NCBI RefSeq assembly: GCF_014205255.1
Contig: NZ_JACHNE010000001.1
Location: forward strand, 6,510,001-6,574,000
Direction: 5' to 3'
DNA from: Streptomyces caelestis
GTDB taxonomy: Bacteria > Actinomycetota > Actinomycetes > Streptomycetales > Streptomycetaceae
DNA: 64,000 nucleotides
Part shown: piece by piece, positions 43,295 through 50,854 of the stretch
Position numbering within the stretch: the stretch's first letter is position 1
Layout: every line of letters begins with the position of its first letter
Translations under genes and position numbers: made by a program
The notes under the pieces: model-generated
Database searches by the model: none
What the model was told of the DNA's origin: nothing
The model's input: the letters and a program-made list of their open reading frames with translations, nothing else

Positions 43295-43683
43295 CCGAAG
43301 TGCGCTACATCCAGATCGACGAGATCCTGGCCATCGCCCGCACGGTCAACGGTACCGACCACAGCGTGCGTGACATGGGACTTTTGGTGTCAGCGATCGA
43401 ACGGCCCCGGACCAACGTGTTCGGGGCCGAGCTGTATCCCACGCTGCACGAGAAGGCGGCGGCATTGTTGCACTCCGTTGCCCGTAACCACGCGCTGATT
43501 GACGGCAACAAGCGCACGGCCTGGCTTGCCATGCGCGTCTTCCTGCGGTTCAACGGCGTCAGCGCCAGTACCCTTCCGCCGCCCGTCTCCATCGCCGGCC
43601 CGTTCGTCGAGCACGTCGCGCAGGACAACATCGATGTACCGGTCATTGCCAAGCGCCTGTCAGTCTGGTTCCCCGTTTCCTGA
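43291..43683 (+). CDS. Doc-family toxin (Fic fold)
   Basis: 130 aa, GTG start overlapping the antitoxin stop. The Fic/Doc motif is HALIDGNKRTAW with His67, the form HxxxDGNKR typical of death-on-curing kinases. Also IDEILAIARTVNG and GLLVSAIERPRTNVFG at the N-terminus. Doc phosphorylates EF-Tu and stops translation. The module sits between att-like copies B and C as a 0.8-kb insert, consistent with a plasmid- or island-stabilising addiction unit. Usually Doc pairs with Phd; here the partner is RHH. Confidence 0.9.
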   Translation: MTEVRYIQIDEILAIARTVNGTDHSVRDMGLLVSAIERPRTNVFGAELYPTLHEKAAALLHSVARNHALIDGNKRTAWLAMRVFLRFNGVSASTLPPPVSIAGPFVEHVAQDNIDVPVIAKRLSVWFPVS

Positions 43684-44108
43684 CGTTCGACGCCGTGAGG
43701 TCGGGGGCGGAACGAGGTTCCGTGAGCGGTGCTGACTCCTGGCAGTCCGCCGGGCGTGCCGGTCCCGTCCTGTGGGGTCGTCCGCACACCGTGAATCGCT
43801 GCGACGGGATGAGGGAAGGAGTCCAGCACCTCGGTACTCACTCAGGCTGACATCTTTCCTGTGACGCATCACATGGAGTGTGTCGCGATCCTCGAACCGA
43901 CCGCGAAGGGATTCTGACCTGCGGTTTTGCGCGTGCGAGCCGCGACTCGCCGCGGCGGACCCGCCGAGTAGTACTGGCCGCCTCCAGCCGAGATCCTGGC
44001 CAGGGTGATCATCCTTTCACTCTGGAGATACCGGATCTCGGTGGCTGCCCCACGCCGCCAGGCCGTGGTCACTCGCCCGGCACGCTGCCCAGGGGGATCA
44101 GCGTGGCG
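43684..44108. other. Non-coding accessory DNA with att-like copy C
   Basis: 425 bp without an intact gene. It contains the repeat at 43855-43917. A moderately AT-richer stretch lies around 44000-44040. Nothing else recognised. Confidence 0.45.
43855..43917 (+). repeat. att-like direct repeat, copy C
   Basis: Encodes FPVTHHMECVAILEPTAKGF-stop, a diverged copy of the methyltransferase C-terminus, same orientation as copies A and B, marking the right end of the hotspot. Confidence 0.7.
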
Positions 44109-45365
44109 TCAGGCCCACGGGCCCCCGCCCTTCCCGCCGCATCTCATGCGCCACGCGGCCAGGCACCCTGCCACGCACACCGTCGCGAGACCGGCGAGCG
44201 CTATGGACACGCCGGCGTCGGTGAACTCGGCGACGGCTCCGAACACGACCGGCGCCGCTCCTTGGACGGACATCAGTCCGGCGGTGAGCAGTCCGAACGC
44301 CTGGCCGCGCCGGGCCTCCGGGACCGCGTCGAGGAAGGGGCGCTGGAGTCCGAGTGCGTAGGCGAAGCCGGTTCCGGTGACCAGCAGGAGTGCCGCGCAG
44401 ACCACCCACGGCGGGTCCAGCGCGAAGCCGGCCAGCGGCAGGCCGAGGATCACCATCAGCGTGGCGACCAGGCGTTCCCGGACGGCGGGACGGACGAAGC
44501 GACCGACGGCCAGGTCGCCGGCGAGCATGCCGACCGGTAGGCAGGCGAGGAGCGGTCCGGCCGAACCGGCGGGCATGCCGTGACCGCCCGCGAACGGGAC
44601 GATCAGGCTCTCGGCGCCGGCGACGAACGCCGGCGGCAGCCACTGGGCGAGCAGGAGGGTGCGGACCCTCCGGTCGGCGAGCAGCTCTGTGTCGACGGAC
44701 CAACTGTGGCGCAGTACCGAGCCGGAGCCCTGCCGCGGTCCGTGTCGCACCGCCTGCTCGGGCACAGGCAGATCGGGCAGCGGGAGGCGGACGGCGGCTG
44801 CGGCGACCAGGTAGGCGCCCGCGCTGAGCAGCAGCGCGGTCCTCGGCCCGAGGAACCCGACCGCGGCACCGCCGCCGGCCAGGCCGAGCAATTGGGCTGC
44901 GGACGCGGACATGTTGGACAACGAGCGTCCCAGGACGTAAGCGTCACCGGTGAGCGTCTCGGCGACGAGCCGGTTGGTCACGCCGCTGAAGACGGGGGTC
45001 AGGAAGGCCAAGGCGGCGATGAGGACCAGGACCGCCGACACCGGCAGGTGGGTCGCACCCATGACAGCGGCCGCCGCGCACTGGAGGACATGACCTGCGG
45101 TGACGAGCCGGCGCGGGCGGGCACGGTCGGCGAGCGAGCCGAGGAAGAGCGAACCGGCGAGCTGCGGCAGGAAGCCGATGCCGAACGTCAGGGCGCCCAG
45201 CAGAGGCGAGTCGGTCGTCGTGAAGACAAGCACCGAAAGGGTCATGATCCGCAGCGAGTCTGCCGTGACCGTCAGGGTCCGGGTCACGAACAGCAGCCGA
45301 AAGCGCCGGTCGGCCAGCACTTCCCGGTACGTGGCGCGCTGTTCCGGGGCGGGGACGGAGGGCAT
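44109..45365 (-). CDS. MFS transporter, probable exporter of the RiPP locus
   Basis: 418 aa from ATG 45365 (no clear ribosome site; the frame is open to a TTG at 45455). Twelve hydrophobic segments. N-terminal ADRRFRLLFVTRTLTVTADS and the loop LGSLADRARPRRLVTAG, as in MFS_3/enterobactin-exporter (EntS)-like proteins. It is divergent from the 44-aa precursor gene, so export of the mature peptide or self-protection is a reasonable inference. A long basic/proline-rich central loop separates the halves. Confidence 0.85.
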   Translation of the reverse strand: MPSVPAPEQRATYREVLADRRFRLLFVTRTLTVTADSLRIMTLSVLVFTTTDSPLLGALTFGIGFLPQLAGSLFLGSLADRARPRRLVTAGHVLQCAAAAVMGATHLPVSAVLVLIAALAFLTPVFSGVTNRLVAETLTGDAYVLGRSLSNMSASAAQLLGLAGGGAAVGFLGPRTALLLSAGAYLVAAAAVRLPLPDLPVPEQAVRHGPRQGSGSVLRHSWSVDTELLADRRVRTLLLAQWLPPAFVAGAESLIVPFAGGHGMPAGSAGPLLACLPVGMLAGDLAVGRFVRPAVRERLVATLMVILGLPLAGFALDPPWVVCAALLLVTGTGFAYALGLQRPFLDAVPEARRGQAFGLLTAGLMSVQGAAPVVFGAVAEFTDAGVSIALAGLATVCVAGCLAAWRMRCGGKGGGPWA

Positions 45366-45448
45366 GGGCAGCAGCGTGTCGGGTGCCCCGCGACCTGATC
45401 CGCCGTTCCGCCCGGGGCGTAAGCCCCTCAGTGTGTCTGCCCGGGCGC

Positions 45449-45473
45449 GGGACAAAATTCAGGACAAGAGTCC
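45449..45473. promoter_or_regulatory. Direct and inverted repeats upstream of the RiPP precursor
   Basis: GGACAA occurs at 45450-45455 and 45462-45467 (12-bp period, about one helical turn), and GGGAC (45449-45453) faces GTCCC (45469-45473). It lies in the divergent promoter region between the MFS and precursor genes, so it is a candidate operator for the nearby NarL-type regulator. Confidence 0.4.
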
Positions 45474-45575
45474 CATCAGTGCGGGACGCGGGGTGCCGGA
45501 GAATGACGCGTCCGGCAGGGTGCCATCCGCCTTGCCCGGGCCCGCTCCGTCCACACACGACCGAAGGGACCGGAC

Positions 45576-45710
45576 ATGCTGGTAGACCACATCGAGACCC
45601 CCGACCTGGCTCCGCAGACGTACCTCGACGACGAAGCCGCTGAGGTCGCCGTCGACGCACCGGAGGAGCGTGCCTGGCTCCCGTCGTACCAGGCGGTCCG
45701 GACCGCCTGA
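45576..45710 (+). CDS. Candidate RiPP precursor peptide, 44 aa
   Basis: ATG 45576 with AAGGGA seven bases upstream. MLVDHIETPDLAPQTYLDDE begins a very acidic leader-like part (to ~30, AAEVAVDAPE), and the C-terminus ERAWLPSYQAVRTA is aromatic and uncharged or basic, so it is the likely core. No Cys; hence no lanthionine or thiazole chemistry. Position (45 bp before an HExxH/RRE enzyme gene, divergent from an exporter), charge split and strong ribosome site support the call. The modified residue is unknown; Asp, Tyr, Trp, Pro or Gln are possible targets. Confidence 0.75.
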   Translation: MLVDHIETPDLAPQTYLDDEAAEVAVDAPEERAWLPSYQAVRTA

Positions 45711-45724
45711 CGCGCCGCGTCAGG

Positions 45725-45756
45725 TCGGCGCCGGGCCCGAGAGGGCCCGGTGCCGA
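45725..45756 (+). promoter_or_regulatory. GNRA-loop hairpin over the start of the HExxH gene
   Basis: Perfect 8-bp core CCGGGCCC (45731-45738) / GGGCCCGG (45743-45750), closed by a GAGA tetraloop, extended by six more pairs (45725-45730 with 45751-45756, one G:U). The arm contains the GAGAGGG ribosome site and the GTG 45750, and reaches the ATG at 45756. It could act as an attenuator giving more precursor than enzyme, or as a translational lock. Confidence 0.65.
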
Positions 45757-47321
45757 TGTCTTGCGTCCACGTCCGCCGCCCGACCCCGAAGGACGGTCCG
45801 TCCTTGCCCGCTTCCTCTTCGGCCGCTGAACCGGTCACCGACCAGGTGGCGCAGGCAGACGCCATGCTCTGCGCCGATCGGCAGTTCGGCGACTCCGCCG
45901 CCATCGACGAGCGCAACCTCGCCCGGTTCCGGCTGGGCCTGACCATGCTGGCGCGGCATGACGGCGAAGCAGCTGAGGTGCTGCGGACGACGGCCACTGC
46001 GGCCGTCGAGCGCCTCCGTCCGCTGCTGTACGACCCGGTGCTGCGCAACTGCTTCGAGGTTGACCTCGCGCGACTGGAGAGCGGCCGGCTCGGACGCAGT
46101 TCGTTCGGCGCCTCCATGGGCGGCTGCACGGCGGTCCTGGCGGCGGACGCCTCGTCCCCCACGGGTCCCTGCGAAGCACTCGTCCGTCCGCACCGGCGTG
46201 CCTGGCCGGGTCTCGGGGACGCTTGGGTGCTGACCGAACCAGCGCCGCACGGCGGCTCGCAGGAGATGCTGGCCGGGCGTCTCATGGAGCTGTACCGTGG
46301 CGCGCTCGGCGACAGCCGGGCGGCAGGCCCGATCGATCCGACGGACGACATCCGCGCCGTCCTGCAGGAGGGCGCGGAACTCCTCGCGACGCTGCTGCCC
46401 GCCACAGGAGCCGGCGTTCTCGGACACGTCACGATGGTGGGCTTCACCCACCGGGAGAGTGAGGAGGGCCCCCTGCAGTCCATGTCCGGCGGGGACCCAC
46501 TTCCCTCGACGGTGCTGCTGGCGCCCGAACGCTGCACGTCCCCGTGGCTCGCGGCCGAGAGCCTGCTGCACGAGGGTGCCCACCTCAAGCTCTTCGACGC
46601 GCTCCGTACGGGCTCCGTGGTCAGGAACGCCACCGAACGCGTCCCGATCCCGTGGCGGATCGGTTCCTGGACGGTCATCCGGGTGTTCGTCGCCCTGCAC
46701 TTCTACGTGCACCTGCTGGTCTTCCGGGCCGCGGCGGCGACAGCGGGTGAAGCGGTCCGGGAGAGGTTCGGCCCGCCCCCGTCGGTCGAGGACCTCGACG
46801 AGCCCAGCCCGGGCACTCCCGCCGCCCGGAGCGGGCAGTACCGGACCAGTGCGGAACGGGCCCGATACCTCGCCGAGTGCGTTCTGTCGCTGCCGGAGCA
46901 GGCACTCACCGAGAACGGGCACCGGTTCGCCCGCTGGCTCCTCACGGCGCTCCGTCTCGTGGACGACGACGCGCCGCGGCCTCATGACCGGGCCGCGGCG
47001 GCGACCCTGCGGGCGGAACCGTGGCAGCCGCCGGAGGTTCCCCCAGGAGCCGCCCTCCAGCGGATCACACCGGTGGACGCATGCGCCCTGCCCGGCCTGG
47101 GGCAACTCGTCGTCAGTCCCGCGCGATCCGCCCGGATGCACTGGCTGAACGCGCGCTCCTGGGCGGTCTACTCCCTGTGCGACGGGCGTGACTTCGGCTC
47201 GGTACGAACGGCCTACGCCCGAGTGGCTGGGCTCCCGGCCGGCTCCAAGGAGGTCGGCCGGCAGGTGAGCGACAGCGTGCGCCGGCTTGTGGCCGCGGGC
47301 CTCGTCACCCACGACGTGTGA
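45756..47321 (+). CDS. HExxH-domain RiPP-modifying enzyme with C-terminal PqqD/RRE-like domain
   Basis: 521 aa. Residues ~25-430 form a helical domain with the metal motif HEGAH (His272, His276) in ESLLHEGAHLKLFD and a further His-rich helix VALHFYVHLLVF ~45 residues on, as in the HEXXH peptide-modification family (TIGR04267-like). Some members are reported as 2-oxoglutarate-dependent peptide hydroxylases. Residues ~455-521 match PqqD-type RiPP recognition elements: WLNARSWAVYSLCDGRDFGS, then VSDSVRRLVAAGLV. Start choice is open: GTG 45750, ATG 45756 or TTG 45804 (GAAGGA upstream). It should bind the precursor leader and modify the core. Confidence 0.87.
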   Translation: MSCVHVRRPTPKDGPSLPASSSAAEPVTDQVAQADAMLCADRQFGDSAAIDERNLARFRLGLTMLARHDGEAAEVLRTTATAAVERLRPLLYDPVLRNCFEVDLARLESGRLGRSSFGASMGGCTAVLAADASSPTGPCEALVRPHRRAWPGLGDAWVLTEPAPHGGSQEMLAGRLMELYRGALGDSRAAGPIDPTDDIRAVLQEGAELLATLLPATGAGVLGHVTMVGFTHRESEEGPLQSMSGGDPLPSTVLLAPERCTSPWLAAESLLHEGAHLKLFDALRTGSVVRNATERVPIPWRIGSWTVIRVFVALHFYVHLLVFRAAAATAGEAVRERFGPPPSVEDLDEPSPGTPAARSGQYRTSAERARYLAECVLSLPEQALTENGHRFARWLLTALRLVDDDAPRPHDRAAAATLRAEPWQPPEVPPGAALQRITPVDACALPGLGQLVVSPARSARMHWLNARSWAVYSLCDGRDFGSVRTAYARVAGLPAGSKEVGRQVSDSVRRLVAAGLVTHDV

Positions 47322-47381
47322 CACGCCGCTCCGGGCACCGGCCCCGTCGGCCGCCGGCGTTGAGCTGTTCCGCTGCTGCGC

Positions 47382-48080
47382 CTACATACCTGCGGAGCCC
47401 GTGCCGGGGTCGGCCGTTTCCAGGCCGGCCAGCCGTGCGGACACCATGGCCTCCAGCCGACTGGAAACATGAATTTTCGGCAGGATGGCCGAGACGTAAT
47501 TGCGCACGGTCTTCTCCGATATGAACAGCTCCTGCGCTATTCGGCGATTGCCATACCCGAGCGAGACCAATCGCAGAACCTCCCGTTCCCGGTTCGTCAG
47601 CGCCGGGAACGGGAGCTTTCCGTCGGCTTCCGCCAGGCGTACCAAGAGGGCCGAGAGTTCGCCGCCGGCCCGTGGGCCCAGCGTGACGTACCCTCGCTGC
47701 ACGGCCCTCACGGTGCGCAGCAGGTCCACCGTCTCCGTGTTCTTGAGCAGGTAGCCCGTGGCACCCGCCATCAGTGTGGTCAGCAGCAGGCTGTCGTCGT
47801 CGTGCTCCGGGGACACGGAGGCGACCAGCCGCGGCGCCGGGGACTTCCGGCGCAGCTGCTGAAGCAGCCCGATTCCCGCCCGGCCGGGGAGGTCGAGGTC
47901 GACGATGACCACGTCGGGCTTCTCCTCCTGGACCGCCCGCACACCGGCGTGCGGGTCGTGGGTTCCCGCGGCGACGGTGATGCCGTCATTTTCAAGCGCA
48001 GAACATAAGCCGCCCAGAACCAGGGGGATGCTCTCTATTACCACCACACGCGTACCGACATCTCGGACCGCATTGGCCAT
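47382..48080 (-). CDS. Orphan NarL/FixJ-type response regulator
   Basis: 232 aa. Receiver with a reduced acidic pocket (VVVIESIPL has one Glu instead of the DD pair), Asp61 in VIVDLDLPGRAG, and Lys in GYLLKNTETVD; LuxR HTH (~160-215) LTNREREVLRLVSLGYGNRR, then LFISEKTVRNYVSAILPKI. No sensor kinase is adjacent. The altered pocket suggests weak or phosphorylation-independent signalling. It is convergent with the HExxH gene and is the likely local regulator of the RiPP locus. Confidence 0.87.
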   Translation of the reverse strand: MANAVRDVGTRVVVIESIPLVLGGLCSALENDGITVAAGTHDPHAGVRAVQEEKPDVVIVDLDLPGRAGIGLLQQLRRKSPAPRLVASVSPEHDDDSLLLTTLMAGATGYLLKNTETVDLLRTVRAVQRGYVTLGPRAGGELSALLVRLAEADGKLPFPALTNREREVLRLVSLGYGNRRIAQELFISEKTVRNYVSAILPKIHVSSRLEAMVSARLAGLETADPGTGSAGM

Positions 48081-48388
48081 TCTGGCCCATCCTTACACCC
48101 GGGCCGGCGTGAAGCGCGACGAAGCGCACTTCCCACACCGTCATCATCAACGTCCGGATGAAAGCGTAAAACTCCCCTTGACCGGCTGGCCGGTACGCCT
48201 CATGGGCGGATCGGGCGGGCGCCAGAGGACGGAATCGCACGTGTGGTAGCGGCTTCTCGTGGTTCCCCGGGAGATGTTTGCCGTGGACAGTGGGCCGGCT
48301 GCCGCCCCTCGAGCCACGGATCGTGGGGAAGCCGATCGGCTGCTGTGCTCGTGAAGGTGACGGTGCGGGATGTGCTGGTATCAGGGGC
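48081..48388. other. Intergenic region with a gene fragment
   Basis: 308 bp. The left half is the promoter area of the response regulator; the right half holds the DUF6183-like fragment at 48273-48352. No intact gene. Confidence 0.5.
48273..48352 (+). pseudogene. ~80-bp fragment of a DUF6183-like gene
   Basis: Matches 37289-37372 of the DUF6183-like gene almost base for base: TTTGCCGTGGACA, GGGCCGGCTG, CCCCTCGAG, GGAAGCCGATCGG, TGCTG.GCTCG, with small deletions and substitutions. No surrounding homology was seen, so it is an isolated scar or end of a lost paralogue. Confidence 0.7.
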
Positions 48389-49393
48389 ATGGACACCAAG
48401 CGGCGCGTTCTCATCGTCGCCTACGACGACGCGCAGATCCTCGACATCGCCTGTCCCAGCGGCGCGTTGGACATCGCCAACCGGTACGGTGCGCAGCCGC
48501 CCTACTCCATCGAGCTGGCCACTCTGGGCCGTCGGGCCGCCCGTAGCTCGGCGGGGATTCTGGTGGGGGCGGGGCACGGGCTGGAGGCGGTGACGGGGCG
48601 TCTGGACACGCTGATCGTCGTGGGCGGCATCGGCTGCGAGGAAGCGGCCGCGGACGAGCGATTAGTCGGACAAGTGAGCCGGCTGGCCCGACTCAGCCGA
48701 CGCGTGGCCTCCGTCTGTACCGGCGCCTATGTGCTGGCCGCCGCCGGTCTGCTGGACCACAGGCGGGTGACGACCCACTGGGGGTGGGGAGAACGGCTGG
48801 CCGAGCGCCACCCCGCCGTGGCCGTGGACGCGAGTCCCCTCTACATCCGCGACGGCAACGTCTACACCTCGGCCGGGGTCACCAGCGCGCTGGACCTGAC
48901 GCTGGCGCTGATCGAGGACGACCACGGGCCGACGCTGGCCCGCGCCGTCGCCCGGGAACTCGTCACCCATCTGCACCGGCCGGCCGACCAGGCACAGATC
49001 TCCATGTTCCTGGCCGCCCCGCCACCGGAGGACCGGTTGGTGCGGGACCTGATGGGCTATGTCGCCGGCCATCTGGCCGAAGACCTCACGCCCGCGGCCC
49101 TGGCGGCCCGGGCGGGGGTCAGCCCTCGCCATCTTGCCCGCCTCTTCACCGCGCACCTCGGCATGACTCCGGTCCGGGCCGTGCGCGCGGCGCGTACGGA
49201 GGCGGCGGCGTACCTGGTGCGGTCCAGCGCGTTGTCCATGGCGGCGATCGCCCGCCGCTGTGGGTTCGGGTCGGCGGAGACGCTGCGGCAGGCGTTCCTG
49301 GACCACTACGGGGTCACGGGGGACAGGATTCGCAGGATGCCGGACATGCCACGCGCGCGCATCGCGCCGGGGCAGAAGACTCCCGGGCCATGA
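48389..49393 (+). CDS. GlxA-family AraC-type transcriptional regulator with DJ-1/PfpI domain
   Basis: 334 aa. N-terminal class-I-GATase-like DJ-1 domain (~5-180; nucleophile-elbow Cys in ASVCTGAYVLAAAGLLDHRR) and C-terminal AraC HTH (~225-315; LTPAALAARAGVSPRHLARL, then IARRCGFGSAETLRQAFLDH). Such regulators sense small ligands through the DJ-1 domain. The stop overlaps the start of the secreted DJ-1 protein gene (ATGA), so the two are a coupled pair. Confidence 0.9.
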   Translation: MDTKRRVLIVAYDDAQILDIACPSGALDIANRYGAQPPYSIELATLGRRAARSSAGILVGAGHGLEAVTGRLDTLIVVGGIGCEEAAADERLVGQVSRLARLSRRVASVCTGAYVLAAAGLLDHRRVTTHWGWGERLAERHPAVAVDASPLYIRDGNVYTSAGVTSALDLTLALIEDDHGPTLARAVARELVTHLHRPADQAQISMFLAAPPPEDRLVRDLMGYVAGHLAEDLTPAALAARAGVSPRHLARLFTAHLGMTPVRAVRAARTEAAAYLVRSSALSMAAIARRCGFGSAETLRQAFLDHYGVTGDRIRRMPDMPRARIAPGQKTPGP

Positions 49394-50154
49394 GGCATTC
49401 GACGACACGCAGAAACGTACTTCGCGGGACCGTGGCCACCGCCGCGCTCGCGGCCACGGCCGCGGCTGAGACCGGGGCGGCGCACGCCGTCCCGCGGGGC
49501 GGCGCTGGACCGGACATCGGCATCCTGCTCTACGACGGCTACAGCCTGCTGGACCCCACCGGTCCGGCCGAGGTCCTCTCACGGCTGCCGGACGCGACCG
49601 TGACGATGATCGCCGAGAAGCGAGGGGCGGTCCGCACGGACACCGGAGACGTGGCCGTGGTCGCTCAGCGGTCCATCGCCGAGGTGGATCGTCTCGACGT
49701 CCTGCTGGTGCCGGGCGCCGGCAACCGGGGCACGGTCGGGGCGATGAACAACGAGGCGCTCCTGCGGTGGATCCGGAAGATCCACCGGCACACCGAATGG
49801 ACGACTTCCGTGTGCACCGGCAGCATCGTCCTCGCCGCTGCCGGGCTGCTGGACGGACGGCAGGCGACGACCTACTGGGCCTCCGCCGAGTACCTCCAGT
49901 CCACCTTCGACGTGACCTACCTGCCGCAGCGCTACGTACGCTCGGGAAAGATCATCACCGCGGCCGGGGTGTCGGCCGGAGTGGACATGGCCCTGTACCT
50001 CGCGTCCCTGATCGCGGACGACGACACGGCCAAGGCGATCCAGCTCGCCGTCGAATACGACCCCCAGCCGCCCTTCGACTCCGGCAACGCCGCAGACGCC
50101 GACCCGCAACTGAAGGAAAGAGCGTTGCAGTTGCTCGCCGCCTCGCAGGTGTAG
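49390..50154 (+). CDS. Tat-exported DJ-1/PfpI family protein
   Basis: 254 aa. Twin-arginine signal RHSTTRRNVLRGTVATAALA, with the predicted cleavage after AAHA (~33). The mature DJ-1/PfpI domain has DIGILLYDGYSLLDPTGPAE, the nucleophile Cys in SVCTGSIVLAAAGLLDG, and TYWASAEYLQ, similar to isonitrile-hydratase/glutamine-amidotransferase-like proteins. Export in folded form suggests it works outside the membrane, which is unusual for this family. The paired GlxA regulator has the same fold, perhaps for the same ligand. Confidence 0.88.
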   Translation: MRHSTTRRNVLRGTVATAALAATAAAETGAAHAVPRGGAGPDIGILLYDGYSLLDPTGPAEVLSRLPDATVTMIAEKRGAVRTDTGDVAVVAQRSIAEVDRLDVLLVPGAGNRGTVGAMNNEALLRWIRKIHRHTEWTTSVCTGSIVLAAAGLLDGRQATTYWASAEYLQSTFDVTYLPQRYVRSGKIITAAGVSAGVDMALYLASLIADDDTAKAIQLAVEYDPQPPFDSGNAADADPQLKERALQLLAASQV

Positions 50155-50854
50155 TCGCGGGGGAGAAACAAAGGGGCTGCGGCCGTGGGCGTGGGCGTGG
50201 ACCAGTGATGAGCGAAGGCGTCGGACATGTCTCGCAGTTCCCGCACGGGACGATCGAGCTGGGGCGTCTGCGGGATAGCGGGAGACGGCGTCCTTGAGGT
50301 CGGCGACGATCGACGCCGGCGAAGGCGTCTGGTCCGCACTCGGACCGGAGAGGGCGCATGGAGGAGTGTGCGGCGCCCTTGCCGAAGAGCGCGCGGGCGA
50401 GGTTGCGTTCGGAGGCAGGGAGGACGCTGGGGTGCCTCCTGCAACCCGGGCTTCGTCCCCGGCACCGGCCTCGTCCGCAATGCCGGCCCCGTCTCCCGCT
50501 TCGCGATGCGGCGCGTGCTGCCGGTGATGACCCTCACCCCGTTCGTCGCGGTCGCCACGCCGCGGGCCGCTGCCTCGCCGACATCACCCTCGGCACGAGG
50601 GGGGCGCCGACCGGCTCCTCCGTCGACCGCGACCGTGTGGACCGCTCGTCCGAGGAGTCCTACGACCCACGGCGTGGAGGCGAAGTCCGGGATGCCGCCG
50701 AGCGGTTCAGTCGCGTCGGATCGTCAGGTGACCGGTCAACCTCTGCTTCGCGTCGTGCGTCTTGGTAACTGCCGGTCCCGGGCGCACCATTCCGATAACA
50801 TGTTCGATCACGTGACGATCGTATTCATTACATCTAACAAATCGACTCAAACAA
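50155..50854. other. Long intergenic region with SDR remnant and AT-rich segment
   Basis: About 700 bp. It contains the SDR fragment and, at 50790-50880, an unusually AT-rich stretch (ATTCATTACATCTAACAAAT, CAATTGATACCTATAAAAAC) with a TCACGTGA palindrome at 50810-50817. This is probably the PAP2 gene promoter or a foreign junction. Confidence 0.5.
50436..50725 (+). pseudogene. C-terminal fragment of a short-chain dehydrogenase, frameshifted
   Basis: Reads NPGFVPGTGLVRNAGPVSRF and RRVLPVMTLTPFVAVA in one frame, then LADITLG and YVDRDRV-like SVDRDRVDRSSEESYDPRR, VRDAAERFS in another, as at the C-terminus of daunorubicin-ketoreductase-like SDRs. A frameshift is near 50565; the Rossmann domain and Tyr-Lys active site are absent. 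Confidence 0.6.
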
